From assembly GCF_030409315.1 (NCBI RefSeq), contig NZ_JAUFPS010000041.1, positions 124,001 through 188,000 of the forward strand: a stretch of DNA of 64,000 nucleotides, in the 5' to 3' direction. This DNA comes from Mucilaginibacter flavus (GTDB lineage: Bacteria; Bacteroidota; Bacteroidia; Sphingobacteriales; Sphingobacteriaceae). Shown piece by piece: positions 37,201 to 44,777 of the stretch. A model generated the notes under the pieces. That model made no database searches. It was not told the origin of the DNA and worked only from the letters and a program-made list of their open reading frames with translations. Position numbers and translations under genes: made by a program. The first letter of the stretch is position 1, and every line of letters begins with the position of its first letter.

Positions 37201-37294
37201 CGTTCACTCGGGCGCAACCAGCGGCGGTTTGGACTTTAACTCTTTCCCGGCATTTAAAACGGTAACATTCGGTATTAAAGTTTCTGTTCATTAA
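34232..37294 (+). CDS. SusC-like TonB-dependent outer-membrane transporter (PUL B)
   Basis: 1020 residues. The signal peptide (LLPALASAQ) follows an N-terminal hydrophilic stretch of about 25 residues. Next come the carboxypeptidase-like domain (VTGTVKDKDGAIIGATVTEKG), the plug with LNEVVVVGYGSVKKGDLTGSVSS and the barrel, ending FGIKVSVH. It has no STN domain, consistent with control by the LacI repressor through the two operators upstream. With SusD (42 bp downstream) it imports the PUL B glycan. No unusual substitutions were noticed in the plug. Confidence 0.95.
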   Translation: MIKVYSHLDPGFRSTSKKGGFGNSLFKVACCFLFLLLPALASAQTIVTGTVKDKDGAIIGATVTEKGIKNTTSTDLNGKFKLTLKGNAHVLVVSYIGYKPQEVNVTGSEVAIVLQEDLNKLNEVVVVGYGSVKKGDLTGSVSSIKSDNLTLGGTTTNIGQAIQGKAAGVQVQQSSFAPGSGINITVRGGNSINTSTSPLYVVDGFISDNGNQVNPNDVEDIQVLKDASATAIYGARGGNGVVLITTKKGKNGTVSLDADISGGTQYLTYKPGLLTGQQYTDIQNATAIEDGKPQPFPTSFVPANTNWLKLATQNATVQNRSVSLSGGDQNSKIYASGNYIKQVGVLQHTGYERYTARIGAEKTLNENLKLSANFYGASSNSTLQSYSGDITAPLFSLLTAPPNYAPYNADGTYNYYVIQGTKSNALAGLLEPTNNSGTKLVNANIGLDYKLVKGLTYHLTAGSEYSQNTAGQYLPTTTIAGAKQGGVASEQNSSAFRWIVENYFTYKFNINKDHDFTVLLGNSNQKDVTDGLSASAKGFSTDAFLYYNLGAGSLTNGYGSSKTEALLTSYYTRLNYAYKDKLLASFSYRDDRSSNFGSKKRSGFFPAGAVAYKFTDEDFIKNLNTFSNLKLRVSYGVTGNDRIPASLYLSTFGPYNTVINGSGQLQPGIEPKTLANPNLKWESTAQFDAGLDMGFANGRINTSIDFYSKKTTDLLIQIPIGQEWGFSSQYVNGGSIQNKGIELSVNTTNVRTKDFSWNSNVTFAFNKQKPLDLGPGVSVISSNTANPSGTVSAQEFARVVPGIELGELYGYVYEGVIKTGETYGPQPKSKPGDPKYKDVNGDGVITPADRTYLGNSNPHYMAGFGNDFHYKGIDLGIFFQGAFDYYLYNMNAMVLESTTGVAALNRFVAGKNENTSIPREGYYLSTYGSYVNSRFVENASYVRLKSLTLAYNFPSALFQHMKIIQGIRIYGEAQNLFTITGYKGTDPEVNVHSGATSGGLDFNSFPAFKTVTFGIKVSVH

Positions 37295-37336
37295 TGATAA
37301 TAATCCATTTTACGGATCAACATAAAGATAATTCAA

Positions 37337-38857
37337 ATGAAAAAACATTATATAATTCTCCTGGCAGCAGCGGTGTTCGGCACTTTTTCCTGCAATAAAT
37401 CCAGCCTGGAGCCAAAGATCTATAGCAGTTTAACCAGCCAAAACGCGTTTTTAACCAAATCAGACGCTATTGCGGCAGTTAACGCGGTTTATGCCCGTTT
37501 AAAAGGACCGGCTGTTGGCGATAATTTTGACTATTGGACCGTGCGACACTTCGCACTTACAGATTTAACTACCGATGTTGGCCATTGCAGTTACACCGGC
37601 GACCCTGGTCAGCTTTCACTGGTTCAATGGAACTCTGCTAACGGATTGATAGGTGAAGATTACAGGCAGATTTACAAATTGGTTGCTAATGCTAACAATG
37701 CCATCTATAACATTTCGGCAATGACATCTATCAGCGCGGCTCAAAAAAGCCAGTTCCTGGCCGAAATGAAATTTTTGCGTGCCATCGCCTATTCTGATTT
37801 AACAGATTCATGGGGCCCGGTAATTTTAAATACAGAAAAGGATATTGCTAACCCTGATTATAAGGCTAAAACAGCACCATCGCCTATTGCCGATGTTGAT
37901 GCCATGATGATTGCCGATTTACAAAATGCCATCACTGTATTGCCAATAGATTACAGCAAAAGCGACATTTATACTACCAATGATGTTGGCCGTGCCACCA
38001 AAGGGGCCGCCATGTTTTTGTTAGCAAAAATATACCTGCGTGAGCACCAATGGCAAAAAGCCGCCGATTTAACTAAGCAGGTAATGGATTTAAACATTTA
38101 CCAGCTTTATCCAAGCTATGCCGGCTTATTTAAAGAGGCTAATACCTGGTGTTCTGAAAATATCTTTTCGGTATTGAGCGACGCTAATGTGAATGGTACT
38201 GAGTTATTGAATCACTTTGGTCCGTTGAGCCATCCGGTACTTACCGATAGATGGCAGTACTACGCCGTAACCTGGGATTTTTATAACAGTTATGGGGATG
38301 AAGATGACCGTAAAAAAATGTTTTTTACCCAGTACGATGGTGTTGATGGTTTAACCCATAAACAAGCGCCTACACAGGGTGCTACCGCGCCGGCTGGTGT
38401 TTTATATATGCCGGATGTGGCTACCATGAAGTATGCTGATCCAAATGGAGCTAATACGTATTACGATGGGCACAGTGTTGATATTTTACGCTATGCCGAT
38501 GTGCTATTAAGCAGGGCAGAGGCACTGAACGAATTAGGTGGCCCAACTGCAGAGGCTGTTGCATTGGTAAACATGGTAAAAGCCCGTTCACATGCCAAAC
38601 AATTGGTAGCATCGGCACTTACCCAATCTACCTTCCGCGACGCGCTGTTACAGGAACGTGGCTGGGAGTTATATTATGAGGGCAAAAGACGGGCCGATTT
38701 AAAAAGATTTGGCAAATATGATGTTGTTGTAAATGGCTACCTAAAACGTACCGGCCAAACGCAAACCGTACAATTGCCGCGCGATGAGTTTTTCCCTTAC
38801 CCGCTTAGCCAAACTCAAATTAATCCTAATTTGAGCAACGCGGGCAGGCAACAATAA
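37337..38857 (+). CDS. SusD-like glycan-binding lipoprotein (PUL B)
   Basis: 506 residues with a lipoprotein signal (GTFSCNK). SusD blocks: NAFLTKSDAIAAVNAVYARL, EMKFLRAIAYSDLTDSWGPVIL, the TPR-like KGAAMFLLAKIYLREHQWQKA, VDILRYADVLLSRAEALNELGG and RGWELYYEGKRRADLKRFG, ending with the usual FPYPLSQTQINPNL. It partners the SusC just upstream. A strong terminator begins 28 bp after the stop, so downstream genes need read-through or their own promoter. Confidence 0.95.
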   Translation: MKKHYIILLAAAVFGTFSCNKSSLEPKIYSSLTSQNAFLTKSDAIAAVNAVYARLKGPAVGDNFDYWTVRHFALTDLTTDVGHCSYTGDPGQLSLVQWNSANGLIGEDYRQIYKLVANANNAIYNISAMTSISAAQKSQFLAEMKFLRAIAYSDLTDSWGPVILNTEKDIANPDYKAKTAPSPIADVDAMMIADLQNAITVLPIDYSKSDIYTTNDVGRATKGAAMFLLAKIYLREHQWQKAADLTKQVMDLNIYQLYPSYAGLFKEANTWCSENIFSVLSDANVNGTELLNHFGPLSHPVLTDRWQYYAVTWDFYNSYGDEDDRKKMFFTQYDGVDGLTHKQAPTQGATAPAGVLYMPDVATMKYADPNGANTYYDGHSVDILRYADVLLSRAEALNELGGPTAEAVALVNMVKARSHAKQLVASALTQSTFRDALLQERGWELYYEGKRRADLKRFGKYDVVVNGYLKRTGQTQTVQLPRDEFFPYPLSQTQINPNLSNAGRQQ

Positions 38858-38885
38858 GCTTTTTTTGATTGATTGAGTTGTTTTT

Positions 38886-38915
38886 AGCGATGGGTTTAGG
38901 CCCATCGCTATTTTT
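38886..38915 (+). terminator. Intrinsic terminator after PUL B susD
   Basis: AGCGATGGG-TTTAGG-CCCATCGCT is followed by ATTTTT. The nine-pair stem is perfect. Confidence 0.85.
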
Positions 38916-38946
38916 GGGAAAGAAAGGTATTTCCTGGCAAATGAAG

Positions 38947-39038
38947 GTCATCCCGAACTTGTTTCGGGAACCCATAAGACAGGTAGCCTACATGAAGCAC
39001 ATCCGGCAAGTGGGGTGCCGAAACAAGTTCGGCATGAC
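38947..39038. repeat. 92-bp MITE-like palindrome (GTCATnCCGAACTTGTTTCGG family)
   Basis: Arms of 23 bp pair with two mismatches: GTCATCCCGAACTTGTTTCG... against ...CGAAACAAGTTCGGCATGAC. It lies between susD and the sulfotransferase-like gene. GTCATGCCGAACTTGTTTCGGCA elements are common intergenic repeats in Sphingobacteriaceae. Confidence 0.7.
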
Positions 39039-39085
39039 ATTAAAAGTAAAACGACGGATAGATTAAGATTTACAACGAGTTAAAA

Positions 39086-40495
39086 ATGAGATATTATTAT
39101 AGTTATTTTATAACGTTGATTACAGCCGTTGTATTAGCAGGCTGCAGCGGCCCGGTAGCGGTCAAGGAAATTCATTTAGGCTTGCATAAAAATAATGATC
39201 TGAAGATTGAGATTAATGTTACCACCACCGAAAAGGCCGATGTTTATGCCGAGTATTGGGCTGATAGCAGCGCAAATACAAAATATATTTCTGTAGTATC
39301 TAAAGATGCAGATGCTCATTCACTTGTGTTATGCAATATCACCCCAAATACTTCCTACTCTTATAATATTGTAACGGTTACCGGTGGTAAAAAAACGGTA
39401 AGTAAGATCTACACTTTTAAATCGCACGAGCTACCGCTGTTTTTGCAAGATCAGTTTAATGCTAAAACAGCAGATAAAGCCATATTACCGGCTGTTTTTA
39501 AAGATGGTTTAATGCTTATCAATAAACGGTACGCCCCTGGTGTTGCCTACCTGGTTGACTATAAGGGTCGCATCAGGTGGTATCATATGATTGACAGGTT
39601 GGGCTTTAAGGTAATCAATTTTACAAAAGATAACACGTTGCTATCCATCCTTGGGCGTAACGATGAACCTACCAGCTATGGCAGCGAGATATTAGAAATT
39701 AATTTGGCAGGCGATACTTTACTGCACCTAAAAAAGGGTGATGGTGATTTTAAACAAACCATCCATCACGAAATTTCGAAAAATAATAAAGGTCAATTGG
39801 TAACACTATTTGTTGATCAAAAAATAATGGATTTAACTTCAGTTGGTGGCGGTAAAAAAGATACTGTTAATGGCGATGGCATCCTGGTGATGGATAAAAC
39901 CGGTAAAGAAATTTATAGATGGAGCGTGTTTAATGTGCTCGATCCGTTAAAAGATCCGCATCTACTTAAAACAAAAAAAGACTGGATGCATGCCAACAGC
40001 CTTAACTATGATACTGACGGTAACTACCTCATGTCGTTTTACAACAACGGCCAGATTTGGAAAATTAACGCTGCTACGGGCAAAGTAATCTACAAATTTG
40101 GCAAAGGCGGCGACATTACTCTGCCTGCCGAATGTAATTTTACCCAGGCTCATGCCGCGCACATCAATCAGCATGGCGACCTTATGTTTTTTGATAACGG
40201 TGTTGAAAAGCACCAAAGTGGTGTATTTGCCATGAAAATAAATGAAGCGGCTAAAAGCGCTGCAATAGACATGCACTTTCAACTCCCCAAGCAAATTTTT
40301 AACGGCCGTATGGGTAGCGCTTATTTAATTAACGATACTACAACACTGGTTTGCTGTTCCAAAAGGCACATCATTGTACTGGCCAATAATAAAGGCGTTT
40401 TGCAGTGGACGATGGAAACCTCCGTGCCAACTTACCGTGCCGGTTTTATCAGGTACGCCCAGCTCAATCCTTATTTAAAACCCTTAGCTAATTAA
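39086..40495 (+). CDS. Arylsulfotransferase (ASST)-like propeller lipoprotein
   Basis: 469 residues with a lipoprotein signal (Cys20, VLAGC). An N-terminal fibronectin-like domain (to about residue 110) precedes a six-bladed propeller. ASST landmarks: HHE (His227/His228), DWMHANSLNYD with His302, and FTQAHAAHINQHGDLMFFDNG, which aligns with the catalytic QHDxHxLPNG block of E. coli ASST. ASST moves sulfate between phenols through a sulfo-histidine. The Arg 18 residues after the DWxH His (Arg374 in E. coli) appears to be Asn320 here, so sulfuryl transfer is uncertain. Only 3 bp separate it from the cytochrome gene. Confidence 0.75.
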   Translation: MRYYYSYFITLITAVVLAGCSGPVAVKEIHLGLHKNNDLKIEINVTTTEKADVYAEYWADSSANTKYISVVSKDADAHSLVLCNITPNTSYSYNIVTVTGGKKTVSKIYTFKSHELPLFLQDQFNAKTADKAILPAVFKDGLMLINKRYAPGVAYLVDYKGRIRWYHMIDRLGFKVINFTKDNTLLSILGRNDEPTSYGSEILEINLAGDTLLHLKKGDGDFKQTIHHEISKNNKGQLVTLFVDQKIMDLTSVGGGKKDTVNGDGILVMDKTGKEIYRWSVFNVLDPLKDPHLLKTKKDWMHANSLNYDTDGNYLMSFYNNGQIWKINAATGKVIYKFGKGGDITLPAECNFTQAHAAHINQHGDLMFFDNGVEKHQSGVFAMKINEAAKSAAIDMHFQLPKQIFNGRMGSAYLINDTTTLVCCSKRHIIVLANNKGVLQWTMETSVPTYRAGFIRYAQLNPYLKPLAN

Positions 40496-40498
40496 CGG

Positions 40499-41521
40499 AT
40501 GAAAAAGACATATACTTATATATTTTTCCTGTTCGGGATATTGATACTTGCCAATGCCACGCAGTTACTTACCTCCTGCAACGCAGGTAAAGCAGAAGGA
40601 GCAGCAACAGATTCATTAGCTACCCATGCGGATAGTGTGGTTAATGTAGATACCACCAAAATGCCCGGTGGCAAATATGGCGCGGCTGTTAAATACGGTC
40701 GCGAGTTGATGCTGCACACGGCGTATTATATTGGCCCCGAAGGGATCAACGGCCATTATACCGGTAATAAAATGAATTGTACCAATTGCCACCGTGATGC
40801 AGGTACAAGGCCCTACGCTTTTAACCTGGTAAGATCATTTAAAGATTATCCGCAATACCGCGCCCGTGAAGGCCGGATATTATCCTTAGCCGAGCGCATT
40901 AATAATTGCGTGATGCGGCCTAATTTAGGAAGACCGTTACCTTTGGATGGTAAGGAGATGATCTCGATTATGGCTTACCTGAAGTTTTTGAGCGATTCTA
41001 CCCAAATCAGCGAGAAAACAAAAGGACTTAAAAATATGGCAGTAGAACTGCCGGATCATGCTGCTTCGCCGGAGAATGGCGAAAAGCTGTATGCCACCCA
41101 TTGCCAGCGCTGTCATGCGGCCAACGGCGAAGGCAAAATGAGGTTTGATAAAGTAACCTACGAATATCCACCGGTATGGGGTTTATTGGCTTACAGACCA
41201 GGCTCAAGCATGCACCGGGTGGTTAAATTGGCACAGTGGCTAAAAAGTAATATGCCTTACGATAAAACAACACCGGGCAAACCATTTCTTACCGATGCGG
41301 AGGCTTTGGATATAGCAGCTTTTGTAAATGATGATAAGATCCATCAGCGCCCTGCCGCCAAAACAACCAAAGAAGAGGATTACCCCAATCACGAAGAAAA
41401 AGCGATAGATTATGATAAAGGCCCTTTTAAAGATCCTTTCTCAGAGCAACAACATAAATATGGCCCATACAAACCCATTATTGATTACTGGGAAGGGAAA
41501 GGGATAACGCCGACGATTTAG
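40499..41521 (+). CDS. Dihaem c-type cytochrome, TsdA-like (thiosulfate dehydrogenase family)
   Basis: 340 residues with an N-terminal lipoprotein-like signal (LLTSC, Cys27). There are two haem c sites: C94TNCH98 and C202QRCH206. The first domain strongly resembles TsdA: NCTNCHRDAGTRPYAFN, YPQYRAREG, LAERINNCVMRP with Cys137 and LPLDGKEM. In TsdA a Cys 43 residues after the first CxxCH His is the unusual distal ligand of the active haem; here Cys137 lies 39 residues after His98. TsdA interconverts thiosulfate and tetrathionate. Translationally close to the ASST-like gene, it suggests a periplasmic redox step, possibly on sulfur, within a glycan locus. Its true substrate is unknown. Confidence 0.85.
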   Translation: MKKTYTYIFFLFGILILANATQLLTSCNAGKAEGAATDSLATHADSVVNVDTTKMPGGKYGAAVKYGRELMLHTAYYIGPEGINGHYTGNKMNCTNCHRDAGTRPYAFNLVRSFKDYPQYRAREGRILSLAERINNCVMRPNLGRPLPLDGKEMISIMAYLKFLSDSTQISEKTKGLKNMAVELPDHAASPENGEKLYATHCQRCHAANGEGKMRFDKVTYEYPPVWGLLAYRPGSSMHRVVKLAQWLKSNMPYDKTTPGKPFLTDAEALDIAAFVNDDKIHQRPAAKTTKEEDYPNHEEKAIDYDKGPFKDPFSEQQHKYGPYKPIIDYWEGKGITPTI

Positions 41522-41582
41522 GCATAATGATGCGTTTCAAGCTGATGTATTTGAATAGAAAAAGCGCGAGGCGTGTGCGATT

Positions 41583-41712
41583 CCTTCCTTGGGGAAGGAG
41601 GAGGTAGGGGTTTAATTAGGCGTTCGTCAATGTGGTTGTAATCGCTTACAGAAACCCCTCCCTGCGTTTGCGCTCATACCAGCCGCACCCCTCCCGTTGG
41701 AAGGGAATTTGA
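41583..41712. repeat. Palindromic intergenic repeat (CCCCTCC family)
   Basis: CCTTCCTTGGGGAAGG forms a local hairpin. AGGGGTTT (41606) pairs with AAACCCCT (41652), and CTCCCGTTGGAAGGGAA closes the element. It resembles the repeat at 15066. It fills most of the 257-bp gap before the next gene; I see no promoter motif I would defend. Confidence 0.5.
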
Positions 41713-41778
41713 TTTTTCGAACGCTAAGGATTTAAACCAATCGGATAATATTACAGAAGTACTGATTAAATTTATACC

Positions 41779-44769
41779 ATGAAAAAACAATTTTTTGCCG
41801 CCATTTTCCTGTTAGCCGGTTTTACTGCTTCGGCACAAAAAATACCGTACACCAACTGCGAAAAATGCTGGCTGCCCGATTCATTGGGTAACCACCGTGT
41901 GGTGTTAACCTTTAAAGGTTCATCGGCTAATATAGCGGTGGCTAATATTCCCTGGAGAAGGCGCGATGAAAACCCGCAAAATAAACGCATTATTTTGGTA
42001 GATGGCACTACCAATAAGAAGATAACCAATGTAGCCTTTGATGACATTACTCGTGAAAGTGGAAGGATCACCTTTCAGCCAACATCTGGTACGGGTACTT
42101 ACTATGTGTACTATATGCCCTATAAAAACGAGGGTAGGTCAAATTACCCGAAGGGCGTATACTTAAAGCCAGAAAATACAGCCTCGGCCGAATGGTTGCA
42201 AAAAAGAGCAAGTCTTGATGTTGTTACCACGGCTACGGTTAAGGAATTTCAATCTATAGATGCCTTCAATAGCTTTTACCCTATGGAAGTTATCGCCACA
42301 AAAGAAGAAACCGACGCGTTGATCAAAAAAAATCGCTCTGCTGCCTTTCTGGTTTTCCCGGAAGATAGGTTAAACTCCATCCGCATGACCAAGGATTTGC
42401 CGCAACGTTGGATAGAGCTTGGTCCGCAAAATAAATACACAGGTATCGCGGCCCGTGGTGAAAACTTTGCATTTCAATTGGGTATTTACGCTTTGCAAAA
42501 TATTCAGGATGTAAAAGTTACTTTTAGCAATCTTACATCTCCCGCAGGCAAAGCTATACCTGCATCTGCTTTATTTTGTATCAACACAGGTGGTACTACG
42601 TATGATGCTAAACCGTTAACCAAAACAGTAAACGTAGCACAAGGAGAAATTCAGGCGTTATGGTGTGGTGTTGATGTGCCGGCGACGGCTTTACCATCAA
42701 CTTATACAGGTAAAGCTACCATCAGCGTGGCAGGCCAGGCACCAAAAGTAATATCAATTTCAATTAAGGTAGATAGCAAAATATCAAAAGATGGCGGCGT
42801 AAGCGAACCGTATAAAATGACCAGGTTGGGATGGTTAAACTCAACCATGGCGCAACAAAATACTGTTATTGCACCCTATACGCCATTGGCTGTAAGCGGC
42901 AATACCGTGAGTTTATTAGGTCGGAAAGTAGAAGTTAACAATGATGGTTTCCCCAAGCAAATCCAAACTTACTTCACGCCCGAAATGGCGGAGTATGCAA
43001 CTACGCCAAACAACCTGTTAACCGAGGGTATTCACTTTCATTTCCTGAATGCCGCCGGTAATAAAATCAGCCTGAAAAGTCAGGGTGTTCAGTTTACTAA
43101 AAAAGAAGCAGGAACCGTACAGTGGACAGCCATTAGCGCGAATGATTCCCTGCAAATGACGGTGAGCGCATCGTTGGAGTTTGATGGTTTTATAGCTTAC
43201 ACTGTGAAAGTAAAAGCTTTACAGGACATAAGCTTAAAAGATATTACCATGCATATCCCCTTCAAAAAGGACTATGCCAAATACATGATGGGCCTTGGTC
43301 AGAAAGGCGGCTACCGTCCTGAGAATTTTGAGTGGAAATGGGACGTTGCCCATAAAAATCAAGATGGTGCATGGGTTGGTAATGTAAATGGTGGTTTGCA
43401 GTATTCGCTTCGGGATGAAAAATACGTTCGTCCGCTGAATACTAATTTCTATTTGCAAAAACCTTTGATATTGCCATCATCATGGGGTAACGACAATAAA
43501 GGCGGCATCAAAATAGCCGATGACGGCAAAGCTGTATTGGTAAATAATTACAGCGGTGCCCGGGATTTGAAAAAAGGCGAGGAGTTGTATTACAACTTTA
43601 CGTTGCTTGTTACACCATTCCACACCATCAATACCGATTTTCAGTGGGCTACCCGCTTTTATCACGCGTACAAACCTATTGATACCATTAAAGAAGCTGG
43701 CGCTACGTTAATCAATATTCACCATGCTACAGCTATCAATCCCACAATAAACTATCCGTTTATCGCCTGGCATAAAATGAAGGCTTATGATGATTCGGCT
43801 CATGCGGCGGGTTTAAAGGTGAAAATTTATAATACCATCCGCGAGTTATCAAACCATGCTTATGAAACCTTTGCTTTAAGGAGTTTAGGGCACGAAATTT
43901 ATTCGCCGGGTAAAGGCGGTGGCTTTAGCTGGTTACAAGAGCACGTTGGCGACGATTATATTGCCGCCTGGTTTGTTCCCGAAATTAAAGACGCGGCCAT
44001 CATTAACAGCGGCATGAACCGTTGGCATAACTACTATGTGGAAGGCATGAACTGGCTTACCCAAAACGTAGGCATTGATGGCATTTACTTAGATGATGTG
44101 GCATTTGACCGTGTAACCATGAAACGTGTTAAACGTGTGTTGACTAAAGATGGTCACCCCGGTATTATCGATTTGCACTCGGCCAATCAATACAACAAAA
44201 GCGATGGTTTTAATAACAGCGCTAACCTGTACATGGAGCATTTTCCGTACCTGAACCGCTTGTGGTTTGGCGAGTATTTTGATTACGAAAAAAATGACCC
44301 CGATTTTTTCCTGACCGAGGTAAGCGGTATCCCATTTGGTTTAATGGGCGAAATGCTTCAGGGCGGTGGCAATAAATGGCGTGGTATGGTTTACGGCATG
44401 ACTAACCGCATGCCATGGAGCGACGGTGCCGATCCGCGTCCAATCTGGAAAGCCTGGGATAACTTTGGAATGAAAGGAACCAAAATGATTGGCTATTGGG
44501 TTGATGATAACCCTGTAAAAACCGATAAAGCGAAAGTAATTGCTACGGTTTACAAAAAGGCAGGCGCGATGATGGTTGCCATAGCAAGCTGGGAAGATGC
44601 AGATACCGATTTTAAATTGACTATAGACTGGAAAAAATTAGGCATCGATCCGGCAAAAGCCACCATCACGGCTCCCGAGATCAAAAGCTTTCAGCCCGGT
44701 AAAACTTTTGGTTTAAATGATCGTATCCCGGTTGAAAAAGGTAAGGGCTGGTTGTTGATCATTAAATAA
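41779..44769 (+). CDS. Large secreted glycoside-hydrolase-like protein (DUF6067-like)
   Basis: 996 residues with a signal peptide (FTASAQ). The N-terminal about 330 residues are beta-sandwich modules. The middle (to about 620) resembles a glycosidase-associated beta domain (WVGNVNGGLQYSLRDEKYVRPLNTNFY begins near 533). A TIM-barrel-like region follows with DDSAHAAGLKVKIYNTIREL, GIDGIYLDDVAFDR, PGIIDLHSANQYN and FWFGEYFDYE-like LNRLWFGEYFDYEKND. The acidic DD and GE residues at strand ends fit a retaining or substrate-assisted glycosidase, as in GH123-related proteins. I believe it falls in DUF6067, but from memory. It is 8 bp before the DUF5107 gene. Confidence 0.65.
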   Translation: MKKQFFAAIFLLAGFTASAQKIPYTNCEKCWLPDSLGNHRVVLTFKGSSANIAVANIPWRRRDENPQNKRIILVDGTTNKKITNVAFDDITRESGRITFQPTSGTGTYYVYYMPYKNEGRSNYPKGVYLKPENTASAEWLQKRASLDVVTTATVKEFQSIDAFNSFYPMEVIATKEETDALIKKNRSAAFLVFPEDRLNSIRMTKDLPQRWIELGPQNKYTGIAARGENFAFQLGIYALQNIQDVKVTFSNLTSPAGKAIPASALFCINTGGTTYDAKPLTKTVNVAQGEIQALWCGVDVPATALPSTYTGKATISVAGQAPKVISISIKVDSKISKDGGVSEPYKMTRLGWLNSTMAQQNTVIAPYTPLAVSGNTVSLLGRKVEVNNDGFPKQIQTYFTPEMAEYATTPNNLLTEGIHFHFLNAAGNKISLKSQGVQFTKKEAGTVQWTAISANDSLQMTVSASLEFDGFIAYTVKVKALQDISLKDITMHIPFKKDYAKYMMGLGQKGGYRPENFEWKWDVAHKNQDGAWVGNVNGGLQYSLRDEKYVRPLNTNFYLQKPLILPSSWGNDNKGGIKIADDGKAVLVNNYSGARDLKKGEELYYNFTLLVTPFHTINTDFQWATRFYHAYKPIDTIKEAGATLINIHHATAINPTINYPFIAWHKMKAYDDSAHAAGLKVKIYNTIRELSNHAYETFALRSLGHEIYSPGKGGGFSWLQEHVGDDYIAAWFVPEIKDAAIINSGMNRWHNYYVEGMNWLTQNVGIDGIYLDDVAFDRVTMKRVKRVLTKDGHPGIIDLHSANQYNKSDGFNNSANLYMEHFPYLNRLWFGEYFDYEKNDPDFFLTEVSGIPFGLMGEMLQGGGNKWRGMVYGMTNRMPWSDGADPRPIWKAWDNFGMKGTKMIGYWVDDNPVKTDKAKVIATVYKKAGAMMVAIASWEDADTDFKLTIDWKKLGIDPAKATITAPEIKSFQPGKTFGLNDRIPVEKGKGWLLIIK

Positions 44770-44777
44770 GTTAACTG

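Noticed and set aside
38869..39066. A 65-codon plus-strand open frame after susD
   Set aside because: It runs through a terminator stem and the 38947-39038 palindrome; no protein-like character.
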